Assembly: GCA_965601825.1 (NCBI GenBank)
Contig: OZ271839.1
Coordinates: 1,612,001-1,676,000, forward strand
Source: HXMU1420-13 sp965601825
GTDB lineage: Bacteria > Bacteroidota > Rhodothermia > Balneolales > Balneolaceae
Length of the DNA: 64,000 nucleotides
Direction: 5' to 3'
Shown here: positions 1 to 7,940 of the stretch, in pieces
How positions within the stretch are numbered: the stretch's first letter is position 1
Layout of the letters: each line of letters begins with the position of its first letter
The notes under the pieces: model-generated
Databases searched by the model: none
Told to the model about the DNA's origin: nothing
Seen by the model: only the letters and a program-made list of their open reading frames with translations
Position numbers and translations under genes: made by a program

Positions 1-1
1 T

Positions 2-1816
2 ACACTGATTAGGGAATCTGAACTTGAAGAAGTTTGGCAAAGCAAAGCTCTTTTATTGCTGAAGCCTACTAACAAACTTGTTCAAAAAAAGGAAAGGCAT
101 AGAGCAAGATGGGAATGGTTGAAGAATTTGGTACTTGAAGACCTGGAAATCCTGAGTCTTTCTTTGGCACTGGGAATTTTTATAACCATTCTAAGTTTAT
201 CTACAGCCATTTTTTCCCAACAATTAATTGATGTTATATTGCCCGATGGGAATCTGACTAAGCTATTCACTGGGGTCGTTTTTCTCAGTATTCTTTTGGT
301 TGGTAGAAGTGGATTGACCTACATAAGACAACTTTTTTTAATAAGACAAAGCCGGGATTTTAATAACCGAGTTATCAACCGCTTTTACGATGCGTTGTTG
401 AAACTCCCTCTTCCTTTTTTCCTTAACCGGAAAACCGGCGACTTGATTGCAAGAATGAATGATTCAGGGCGATTACAGCAAACGGTGACTTTTCTTTTTG
501 CAGAGGTGATGATTCATATCTTAATGGTTATTGTAGCTTCTGGGTATATACTATTTCAGTCTAAAATTATAGGACTATTTGTTCTGCTATGTGTTCCACT
601 CTATTTCTTTCTTACTTGGTATTTTCATCGTGACATTTTGGAGGGGCAAAGATTGGTTATGGCCGCGCATTCTACTAATGAGAGCAATTATATAGATACT
701 ATTCAAGGAATTGAATCTATAAAAATAGCCAACAAGGAATCCTTTTTTTCTAATCTTACGAAAGCAGTGTATGCCTTTTTCCAAGATCGTATTTTTGATC
801 TTGGGAAAGTTGGAATTCGGTTTGGATTATGGGCCGATTTGATAGGAATTATGTTTATCGTATGCACCCTTCTGTTCAGTTCTATGTTGGTTTTGAGCGG
901 TGATATTTTATTAGGTGCTTTGGTTGCCATTTTTCAATTGACAAGTCAACTGATACCTGCCGCTAATAAACTTGCTTTAACGAATATTCAAATTCAGGAA
1001 GCCAGAGTTGCTTTCGACAGAATGTATGAATTTGCTTCCATTGAGCCTGAGCAGACTGTTGGAGATGCTAAACTAATTTTAAACTCTATAGGTTCTATGG
1101 AGGTATCCAACCTCGCTTTTCGGTTTCCAGGGCGGTCACAATTATTAAAGAATATTTCATTCGATATAAAAAAAGGGGAGATGATTGCATTGTTAGGAGA
1201 AAGTGGAAGTGGAAAAACAACCATGTTCCAAATTTTGGAGCGATTTTATAAACCTGAGGACGGGCAGATAACATTAAACTCATCCATTAATCTGGAAGAG
1301 GTGCCATTATCTTTATGGCGTGATAAGATTGCTTCGGTACCCCAACAAATAAAGATTTTTAATGGGACTTTACTAGATAATATCTGCTTGGGAAATGCTC
1401 CTGAGGAAGCTGAAAACGTAATTAATTTTTGCAGAGAATTCGGATTTAGCACTTTTTTTGAATCGTTTCCTCAACATTATGCCACATTGCTTGGTGAGGA
1501 GGGAGTGAACATATCTGTAGGTCAACAGCAGTTGGTTGTTTTGGCGCGAGCATTATATCAAAGACCGGATATTTTATTATTAGATGAAGCAACCTCAGCT
1601 ATGGATCGGCGGACCGAACAAAAAATTCTAAAAATGCTCATGTCGTTGAAAAAGGAAATGGCAATAGTTTTAGTCACTCATCGAGTACAAAGTGCCAAAC
1701 TAGCTGATAGAGTTTATATTATTGAGAATGGAATGGTTACTTCTAATGGATCGCCTTCAGAATTATTAACCAAGGATAATCTTTTTTCATATTCATTAGC
1801 AGATATTTCACTATAA
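2..1816 (+). CDS. C39-type peptidase/ABC peptide exporter, 5' end cut off by the window
   Basis: The reading frame is open from base 2, so the gene starts before the window. The first residues (TLIRESELEEVW, then LLLLKP) resemble the end of a peptidase C39 domain, which cleaves double-glycine leader peptides. A six-helix exporter membrane domain follows, roughly bases 150-1000, then an ATPase domain: Walker A GESGSGKTT near 1195-1221, ABC signature in the variant form ISVGQQQ near 1510, Walker B ILLLDEATSA near 1570 and the switch histidine in VTHR near 1677. Family knowledge: such proteins mature and export bacteriocin-like or signalling peptides through the inner membrane. The first possible internal start, TTG at 56, would cut off the C39 end and is unlikely to be real. 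No substrate gene is visible downstream. Confidence 0.88.
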   Translation, partial: TLIRESELEEVWQSKALLLLKPTNKLVQKKERHRARWEWLKNLVLEDLEILSLSLALGIFITILSLSTAIFSQQLIDVILPDGNLTKLFTGVVFLSILLVGRSGLTYIRQLFLIRQSRDFNNRVINRFYDALLKLPLPFFLNRKTGDLIARMNDSGRLQQTVTFLFAEVMIHILMVIVASGYILFQSKIIGLFVLLCVPLYFFLTWYFHRDILEGQRLVMAAHSTNESNYIDTIQGIESIKIANKESFFSNLTKAVYAFFQDRIFDLGKVGIRFGLWADLIGIMFIVCTLLFSSMLVLSGDILLGALVAIFQLTSQLIPAANKLALTNIQIQEARVAFDRMYEFASIEPEQTVGDAKLILNSIGSMEVSNLAFRFPGRSQLLKNISFDIKKGEMIALLGESGSGKTTMFQILERFYKPEDGQITLNSSINLEEVPLSLWRDKIASVPQQIKIFNGTLLDNICLGNAPEEAENVINFCREFGFSTFFESFPQHYATLLGEEGVNISVGQQQLVVLARALYQRPDILLLDEATSAMDRRTEQKILKMLMSLKKEMAIVLVTHRVQSAKLADRVYIIENGMVTSNGSPSELLTKDNLFSYSLADISL

Positions 1817-1984
1817 GTTTAACAACCGTGAGCACCTTTTGATTAGCTGGAGTTAGTTTAATTCATCACATTTTTACTGAACCTGATAGGGTGTTCAATT
1901 GCTAGTAATATTCTCCCAATTCAAAAAGTGTGTTATCAATTAGAATTTTCAGCATTAGTATGATGAGCGAAATAGATTCGAGCT

Positions 1985-2081
1985 TATTTCATTGTCCTGT
2001 AAGGAAATAAATCCGTACCGGCTCATTATAGATAATTTGATGCAATAGAACGCGGACCTTCGGATTTATTTAAATGAAATA
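1985..2081. repeat. Imperfect fold-back repeat with an 11-base insertion in one arm
   Basis: The left arm (1985-2015) starts TATTTCATT and ends AAATAAATCCG. The right arm (2061-2081) is the reverse complement of the same two blocks joined by a single T. The left arm carries an extra GTCCTGTAAGG between the blocks. The two arms are 45 bases apart and could form a long stem with an asymmetric bulge. Confidence 0.6.
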
Positions 2082-2119
2082 AGACTGAATCCGCGAAGCA
2101 GACTAGCTGAGAGTTTTTG

Positions 2120-2239
2120 CTACTTTTGTCGGTACAAAAGTAGAAGAATCATATTTAAGTCTAGATACATTTGTCTTGATACAAAAGTATCCAAAAGATC
2201 AAGTCCCGACTGCTCTCGGGATAACTCCTCGTTTCCGAG
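2120..2239. repeat. Cluster of four short hairpins
   Basis: Four dyads follow each other: CTACTTTTGT (2120-2129) with ACAAAAGTAG (2134-2143), perfect 10 bp; ATACATTTGT (2165-2174) with ACAAAAGTAT (2181-2190), one mismatch; CCCGA (2205-2209) with TCGGG (2216-2220); CTCG (2228-2231) with CGAG (2236-2239). The right arms of the first two share ACAAAAGTA, so they look like related copies. This resembles dispersed intergenic repeats rather than a terminator, since no T-run follows. Confidence 0.65.
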
Positions 2240-2458
2240 ACAAATGTTACTTCGGTTATTTACTAAGCAGAAACTCATCAGACAGAAAGTTTTCGTTGGG
2301 CTAATGAATTTCTTTGATATTTTCGCTCACCTTTCAAATGCCGAAATTCTGATAAACGTGAACATCTTGTGGAAAACTTCACAAGAATTCGGCAGCGCTG
2401 AACCCTATATTCATCAAGAGAAAAAGAAGACGATCACGCACGTAGTTTCAGCCGTTTT

Positions 2459-5400
2459 ATGTACCTGATTTTTGATACCGAAACCACCGGTTTACCACGT
2501 AATTATTCAGCCCCAATCACCGATTTAGATAATTGGCCGCGATTGGTGCAGCTGGCGTGGCAGTTACATGATCATACAGGCAAACTCACCGGCAGTGGGA
2601 ACTACATTGTAAAACCGGAAGGATTTACGATCCCGTTTAATGCGGAGAAAGTACACGGTATATCCACACAAAGAGCATTGGATGAAGGGCACGACCTGGA
2701 AGAAGTGCTTCAGATTTTCAGAAAGGATATCGACAAAGCCTACTTCCTGATCGGCCATAATGTAAGCTTCGACGAATCGGTGATGGGAGCTGAGTTTCTT
2801 CGTAAGAAGATTGCATCCGCCATCATGGACAAACCCAAGATTGATACCAAGGATGAATCCACCGAATATGTGGGCATTCCAAATGGTCGGGGAGGATTTA
2901 AATGGCCAACCTTAACCGAGCTTCATAAAAAGCTGTTTGGTAAAGATTTTGAAGATGCTCACGATGCAGCAGCGGATGTAGAAGCAACGACACGAGCGTT
3001 TCTTGAACTGGTTCGATTGGGTGTAACCAAAGTCAATTTCCCATTGGATGCTCGGTTATATGAATCATCACAGAGTTACATTGTTCGGGAGCATTATATC
3101 GATCTGGTATCACCGTCTCGGCTGAAAAAAAAAGGCGATGAAATAGTAGAAGGGGAGTCAGCCGGTGTTATTGAAGATACTCCGAAGGTTGAACTCACCG
3201 ATGATGTCGTTTTTACACATCTCCACAATCACTCCAAGTTTTCGGTACTTCAGGCAACAGCCGGAGTTAAAGAGTTAGTCAATAAGGCGAAAGAGATGGG
3301 AATGCCTGCCGTGGCATTAACCGATCTCGGAAATATGTATGGAGCTTTTGCATTTACATCCGCAGCAAGTGCAGCGGGTATTAAACCCATCGTTGGATGT
3401 GAGCTTTATTTGGTGGATGATCGTCTTGCTAAGAAATTTACCCGTGAACATCGCGATCGTCGATTCCAGATTGTGATGCTAGCAAAGAACATGGAAGGCT
3501 ATAAAAACCTGTCCAAGATTTGTTCGATTGGTTTCACGGAAGGATACTATTACAAATTCCCAAGGATTGATAAGGAAGTCATAAAAGAACATGCAGAAGG
3601 ATTGATTTGCCTAAGTGGAGGTCAGCGTGGTTTATTAGGTGATTTGATCCTGAATAAAGGGGAAGAATACGCCGAAGAAGAACTGAAATGGTGGATGGAT
3701 ACCTTCGGCGATGATTTCTATCTGGAGGTAATCAACCACGGGCTGGATGAAGAGCAGCGTATCAACGAGGTGTTCAAACAGTTCTCACAGAAATATGGAG
3801 TGAAACTGGTTGCAACCAATAACACTTTCTATTTAGAGAAAAATGATGCCGAAGCGCATGATGCATTGATTTGTATCGATGATGGAGCTTTAAAAAGTAC
3901 GCCAATTGGTCGTGGACGTGAATTCAGATATGGGTTCCCAAATCAGGAGTTCTGGTTCAAGGATACACAGGATATGATTGATCTCTTTCCTGAGATGCCG
4001 GATGCCATCGCAAATACGCAGGAAATCGTTGATAAGATTGAGGAAATAAAACTAGCTCGCGATGTAATCCTTCCGAAGTTTGAAATTCCTGAACAGTTTG
4101 AAACGGAAGATGATTACCTGCGACATCTGACTTATGAAGGAGCTAAGCCTCGCTATCCTGAATTAACCCAGGAAATTGAAGATCGCATTGAGTTGGAGCT
4201 TGGGATCATAAAAGACATGGGTTTCCCCGGTTACTTTTTGATTGTACAGGATTTCATTGCTGCCGCAAGAGATATGGGTGTGTATGTAGGTCCCGGTCGG
4301 GGTTCTGCAGCAGGTTCGGTTGTTGCTTATTGCACAGGAATCACTAATATCGATCCGTTGAAATATGATCTCCTTTTTGAGCGATTCCTGAATCCGGAAC
4401 GTATTTCCATGCCTGATATCGATATCGATTTTGATGATGATGGTCGTGCTCGTGTAATTGATTACGTGGTTGAGAAATATGGTAAAGATCAGGTGGCGCA
4501 TATCATCACCTTTGGTTCGATGGCGGCCCGTTCCTCTGTTCGTGATGTTGCTAGAGTATTGGATCTTCCTCTTGCTGATGCAGATAGAATTGCAAAACTA
4601 GTTCCTGAACGCCCCGGTACATCCTTAGACGATGCCTTTTCTGAAGTAAAAGAACTTCGACAAATAAAAGCTGGAGAAGGACTGGAAGCCGAGACCTTAA
4701 AGATGGCTCATATCCTGGAAGGGTCGGTTCGGAATACGGGAATTCATGCTGCCGGTATTATCATCGCTCCGGATAATCTGACTGAATACATCCCGGTAAC
4801 TACTGCGAAAGATGCCGACTTAACTGTTACCCAGTTTGATGGAAGTGTGATCGAGAATGCAGGAATGTTGAAGATGGACTTCCTGGGATTGAAAACCCTG
4901 TCTATTTTAAAAACGGCGATTGGGTATGTGAAAGAGAATCACGGCAAGGAATACGATTTGGATGAGATTCCTTTGGATGATGAAACGACCTATCGATTGT
5001 ATCAAAAGGGTGGAACATTAGGGACGTTTCAGTTTGAGAGTGAAGGGATGCGGAAGTATCTCAAAGATCTGAAGCCATCCAACATCAACGATTTGATTGC
5101 GATGAACGCCTTGTATCGACCGGGACCGATGCAGTTCATTCCTGATTACATCCGCAGAAAGCATGGGGAAGAAAAGGCGGAGTATGATCATGATTTAATC
5201 CGTGATATTCTTGAGCCGACCTATGGTATCATGATTTATCAGGAGCAGATCATGAATGTGGCACAAAAACTGGCCGGTTATTCACTCGGTGGTGCGGATT
5301 TATTACGTCGTGCGATGGGTAAGAAGAAGCGCGAGGTAATGGAAAAGGAGAAGCCGAAGTTTGTGGAAGGTGCCAAAAATAATGGCGTTGATGAAGCAAC

Positions 5401-6667
5401 GGCGACAGCTATCTTCGAAAAGATGGAGATGTTTGCGAGCTATGGTTTCAACAAGTCTCACTCTGCGGCCTATTCGGTTGTGGCTTATCACACGATGTAT
5501 TTCAAGGCGAATTACCCGGCCGAGTATATGGCTGCGGTGATGAGTCATAATATGAATGACATCAAAAAAGTGGCGGCATTCATTGAAGAGTGCCAGAAAA
5601 TGGGTATTCCTGTTGATCCGCCGAACATCAATACCGCACGTGGTAAGTTTGTTTCTAAAGACGGTCATGTTCAATATGGAATGAGTGCCATCAAAGGAGT
5701 TGGTTCCAGTGCAATTGCACACATTGTAGAGGAGCGAGAGAAAAACGGACTCTTCCAAAGTGTGTTTGATTTCGCATCCCGAATTGATTCCAGAGTATGT
5801 AATAGAAAAACTCTGGAAAGCTTAATTCAGTCCGGCGCCTTCGATACGCTTAATGATAATCGTGCCGAATTGTTGATGGGAATTGATGATATCCTGGCTT
5901 ATGCGCATCGAAAGCAGGAAGAAGCCCGACTCAATCAAGTGAACTTGTTTGGTGGAGCAGGGGGTGGAGGAATTCTGCAAGAACCAAAACTCAAACCAAT
6001 TCCTAAATGGAGTAGTATCGAGCGCCTCAACAAAGAGCGTGAATTGATCGGATTCTATTTGAGCGGACATCCATTAAATAGATTCAAAGAAGATATTCGA
6101 CTATTCGGTAAGCAGAATTTGACCGAAGAATGTTTATCTAAGCTTCAGCATGACTCTGAATTGAGATTCATTGCCATCATCACATCGAAACGTCAGGCTG
6201 TGGATAAGAAAGGACGACCGATTGCCTTCTTAATGGTAGAAGATTTGCACTCATCACTGGAAGTGGCGGTGTTCAGTCGCGAGTTCGATAAGTTTGCTCC
6301 ACTCATTGAAGTTGATAATGTGGTGTACATCACGGGTAGATTTTCAAAACGCGAACGTGGCAATAGCATGATTGTGACGAATATGGAGCGCATTGAAAAT
6401 CTCCGAGAGAAATTTCAGGATAAACTTCGATTGAAGTTGAACATCAAAACAGAGGAACTTTCCTCGAATGATCTTACTCAAATGGAAACTTTGTTCGAAT
6501 TGAACAAAGGAACCACCATGGTTAAACTGAATGTAGAAAGCAAAGAAGCAAACGGTCCGATTAAAATGAACCTTCGCAATTTTGTGGTCGAACCATCCGA
6601 TGATCTTTTAAACGGACTTCGAGATATGTTAGGTGAAGAATCGGTCGAATTATTTTTAACCGGCTAA
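2459..6667 (+). CDS. dnaE: DNA polymerase III alpha subunit with fused N-terminal exonuclease
   Basis: Replicative polymerase, 1402 residues. Residues 1-185 form a DEDDh proofreading exonuclease (D6 and E8 in FDTETTG, D105 in IGHNVSFDE, H168 and D173 in HDAAADVE), a job normally done by a separate DnaQ. A PHP domain begins near 252 (THLHNHSKFS), then the palm with GPGRGSAAGS near 612 and the catalytic PDIDIDF at 652-658. A clamp-binding motif QVNLF lies at 1160-1164, and a C-terminal OB fold follows (EVAVFSREF region). The PHP domain has lost usual metal ligands: TDL (L290) for TDH, and NNTFY for NDxHY (N455, F457). Proofreading probably rests on the fused exonuclease. The ATG at 2459 gives a complete first beta-strand. 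Confidence 0.97.
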   Translation: MYLIFDTETTGLPRNYSAPITDLDNWPRLVQLAWQLHDHTGKLTGSGNYIVKPEGFTIPFNAEKVHGISTQRALDEGHDLEEVLQIFRKDIDKAYFLIGHNVSFDESVMGAEFLRKKIASAIMDKPKIDTKDESTEYVGIPNGRGGFKWPTLTELHKKLFGKDFEDAHDAAADVEATTRAFLELVRLGVTKVNFPLDARLYESSQSYIVREHYIDLVSPSRLKKKGDEIVEGESAGVIEDTPKVELTDDVVFTHLHNHSKFSVLQATAGVKELVNKAKEMGMPAVALTDLGNMYGAFAFTSAASAAGIKPIVGCELYLVDDRLAKKFTREHRDRRFQIVMLAKNMEGYKNLSKICSIGFTEGYYYKFPRIDKEVIKEHAEGLICLSGGQRGLLGDLILNKGEEYAEEELKWWMDTFGDDFYLEVINHGLDEEQRINEVFKQFSQKYGVKLVATNNTFYLEKNDAEAHDALICIDDGALKSTPIGRGREFRYGFPNQEFWFKDTQDMIDLFPEMPDAIANTQEIVDKIEEIKLARDVILPKFEIPEQFETEDDYLRHLTYEGAKPRYPELTQEIEDRIELELGIIKDMGFPGYFLIVQDFIAAARDMGVYVGPGRGSAAGSVVAYCTGITNIDPLKYDLLFERFLNPERISMPDIDIDFDDDGRARVIDYVVEKYGKDQVAHIITFGSMAARSSVRDVARVLDLPLADADRIAKLVPERPGTSLDDAFSEVKELRQIKAGEGLEAETLKMAHILEGSVRNTGIHAAGIIIAPDNLTEYIPVTTAKDADLTVTQFDGSVIENAGMLKMDFLGLKTLSILKTAIGYVKENHGKEYDLDEIPLDDETTYRLYQKGGTLGTFQFESEGMRKYLKDLKPSNINDLIAMNALYRPGPMQFIPDYIRRKHGEEKAEYDHDLIRDILEPTYGIMIYQEQIMNVAQKLAGYSLGGADLLRRAMGKKKREVMEKEKPKFVEGAKNNGVDEATATAIFEKMEMFASYGFNKSHSAAYSVVAYHTMYFKANYPAEYMAAVMSHNMNDIKKVAAFIEECQKMGIPVDPPNINTARGKFVSKDGHVQYGMSAIKGVGSSAIAHIVEEREKNGLFQSVFDFASRIDSRVCNRKTLESLIQSGAFDTLNDNRAELLMGIDDILAYAHRKQEEARLNQVNLFGGAGGGGILQEPKLKPIPKWSSIERLNKERELIGFYLSGHPLNRFKEDIRLFGKQNLTEECLSKLQHDSELRFIAIITSKRQAVDKKGRPIAFLMVEDLHSSLEVAVFSREFDKFAPLIEVDNVVYITGRFSKRERGNSMIVTNMERIENLREKFQDKLRLKLNIKTEELSSNDLTQMETLFELNKGTTMVKLNVESKEANGPIKMNLRNFVVEPSDDLLNGLRDMLGEESVELFLTG

Positions 6668-6691
6668 GTTGTTCTTTTAAGTAATGAATTT

Positions 6692-6788
6692 GACCTCCTC
6701 TGTCTCCTCCTACACTAGGAGGAGGACTCAGGATATAACTAATTAGAATGTTCCCTCTACTTGTACAGGAGAGGGCTAGGGTGAGGTC
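6692..6788. repeat. Nested inverted repeat after dnaE
   Basis: Outer arms GACCTC (6692-6697) and GAGGTC (6783-6788) enclose two hairpins: CTCCTCCTA (6704-6712) with TAGGAGGAG (6716-6724), a perfect 9-bp stem with a 3-base loop, and CCCTCT (6753-6758) with AGAGGG (6770-6775). There is no T-run, so it is not a simple intrinsic terminator. It looks like a REP-type intergenic element. Confidence 0.65.
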
Positions 6789-6923
6789 GAAATAAATATG
6801 TAATAAGTGAAAGCAATATCACTGATAATGAATAACAATGTGACCCGGCTAAATTTTCTTCCGATATTTGCGTCCGAATTTGATAAAAGTATTATTTAAA
6901 CAAACAAACAGTAGGTAACTATT

Positions 6924-7250
6924 ATGTCTAAAACAGTAGAATTCACCGATGGCAACTTCGAACAAGAAGTATTGCAGTCTGAACATCCGGTATTAGTTGA
7001 CTTTTGGGCGGAGTGGTGTGGTCCTTGCCGCATGATTGGTCCAGTTGTAGAAGAAATGGCCGGTGAGTATGATGGCAAAGCCAAAATCGGAAAAGTAAAT
7101 GTTGATTTGAATCCGGAAGTATCTGTGAAGTACGGAATTCGTTCTATCCCAGCTTTATTGATCTTCAAAGATGGTCAGGTTGTGGATCAAATCATTGGTG
7201 CAGTTCCAAAAACTCACCTTACAAAGCAATTAGACGCTCAGTTAAACTGA
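6924..7250 (+). CDS. trxA: Thioredoxin
   Basis: A 108-residue single-domain thioredoxin of normal length, with the redox-active WCGPC in FWAEWCGPCRM near residue 32 and the cis-proline loop RSIPAL near residue 74. It reduces disulfides of cytosolic proteins and is itself reduced by thioredoxin reductase. It has no signal peptide, so it acts in the cytoplasm. It stands alone, 256 bases after dnaE, and is followed by its own terminator. Confidence 0.96.
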   Translation: MSKTVEFTDGNFEQEVLQSEHPVLVDFWAEWCGPCRMIGPVVEEMAGEYDGKAKIGKVNVDLNPEVSVKYGIRSIPALLIFKDGQVVDQIIGAVPKTHLTKQLDAQLN

Positions 7251-7272
7251 GGGATTTTCTAGTCAAAATTGG

Positions 7273-7305
7273 AAGCCGGTTTGCAAAAGTGAATCGGCTT
7301 TTTTT
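7273..7305 (+). terminator. Intrinsic terminator of trxA
   Basis: AAGCCGGTTT (7273-7282) pairs with GAATCGGCTT (7291-7300) with G-T wobbles, and a T-run follows to 7305. It lies 22 bases after the trxA stop. Confidence 0.8.
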
Positions 7306-7328
7306 GTTTGGTGCTATAAAAAGTTTAA

Positions 7329-7348
7329 GGGCGTATGGCCATACGCCC
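7329..7348. repeat. Perfect 20-bp palindrome
   Basis: GGGCGTATGG and CCATACGCCC adjoin without a spacer, giving a perfect dyad. It is much more GC-rich than its surroundings and sits between the trxA terminator and the stop codon of the minus-strand gene at 7366. It could help end that minus-strand transcript, or be a copy of a dispersed palindromic element. Confidence 0.7.
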
Positions 7349-7365
7349 CTAACACAGGAATTAAA

Positions 7366-7767
7366 TCATAGATTAAACTTCAGAATCAGCGTTCTTCCTT
7401 CATCCTGATATTCAACTTCGTCTGCATATTCCTGCATCAGAAACACACCACGACCTGACGGAAGTAATAGATTTTCTTCAGCCAAAGGATTGGGAACAGC
7501 ATCAGGATCGAAGCCTTCACCTTCATCGGTAGTAGTGACAATCAATTCTGATTGTGAAGCTTCAGCAAGTATAGTTGCCTTTTTTGATGCATCTAAATCA
7601 TTCCCATGAACTACCGCATTGGTTGCTGCTTCACTAACGGTGAGCATTAGGCGGGCGTAAAAATCATTATCGAAACCGAGAGCCTCCTGTAGGTCGTTAA
7701 GCAGGCCTTCAACGCGTTCTAATTCCTCGTAAGAAGATGTTAAAACAAGCTCTTTTTTAAAGTTCAT
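7366..7767 (-). CDS. RsbW-like anti-sigma-factor serine kinase / HATPase
   Basis: A 133-residue protein made of a single GHKL ATPase domain: N-box VSEAATNAVVHGN near residue 45, G1 box TDEGEGFD near 80, and G2-like GRGVFLMQEYAD near 105. This is the layout of RsbW/SpoIIAB-type serine kinases, which bind a sigma factor or phosphorylate an STAS anti-anti-sigma factor. No STAS protein, phosphatase or sigma factor gene lies next to it, so the partner is unknown. Transcribed alone. Confidence 0.85.
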   Translation of the reverse strand: MNFKKELVLTSSYEELERVEGLLNDLQEALGFDNDFYARLMLTVSEAATNAVVHGNDLDASKKATILAEASQSELIVTTTDEGEGFDPDAVPNPLAEENLLLPSGRGVFLMQEYADEVEYQDEGRTLILKFNL

Positions 7768-7940
7768 TTGAAAAAAGTTCCGATTTTTTAAGTCGCTAAT
7801 ACTAGGCTTTTCGTGTACAACCTACAAGTTATAGACTATTAAAGGTTACAAGTAATAATACCTTAATATTATTTCGGTATCATCTACAGAATGTTATCGG
7901 ATTAGCATTAAACAAATAAAGAATTTTATCTCTGCTATTT

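Larger units (their letters stand above)
1817..2458. other. 642-base gene-free stretch, hairpin-rich
   Basis: No convincing gene is present. The first 150 bases are AT-rich without clear signals. From about 1985 the stretch contains a fold-back repeat (1985-2015 against 2061-2081), a 6-bp arm pair CGCGGA/TCCGCG (2051-2056 and 2090-2095), a run of four hairpins (2120-2239) and a two-tier hairpin at 2341-2392 (CCGAA.TTC with GAATTCGG outside, CTTGTG with CACAAG inside). A frame at 2244-2468 overlaps these structures and the dnaE start and is judged not to be a gene. The promoter of dnaE should lie here, but I cannot point to it. Confidence 0.6.

Noticed and set aside
2244..2468. 74-residue frame upstream of dnaE
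   Set aside because: It overlaps the hairpin cluster and the dnaE start, has no recognisable motif or start signal, and its composition looks like translated repeat DNA.
4163..4501. 112-residue frame antisense to dnaE
   Set aside because: It lies wholly inside a strongly conserved coding region, and its sequence follows from the codon pattern of the polymerase active-site segment.
5303..5758. 151-residue frame antisense to dnaE
   Set aside because: Histidine- and arginine-rich shadow of conserved dnaE codons; no start signal and no motif.
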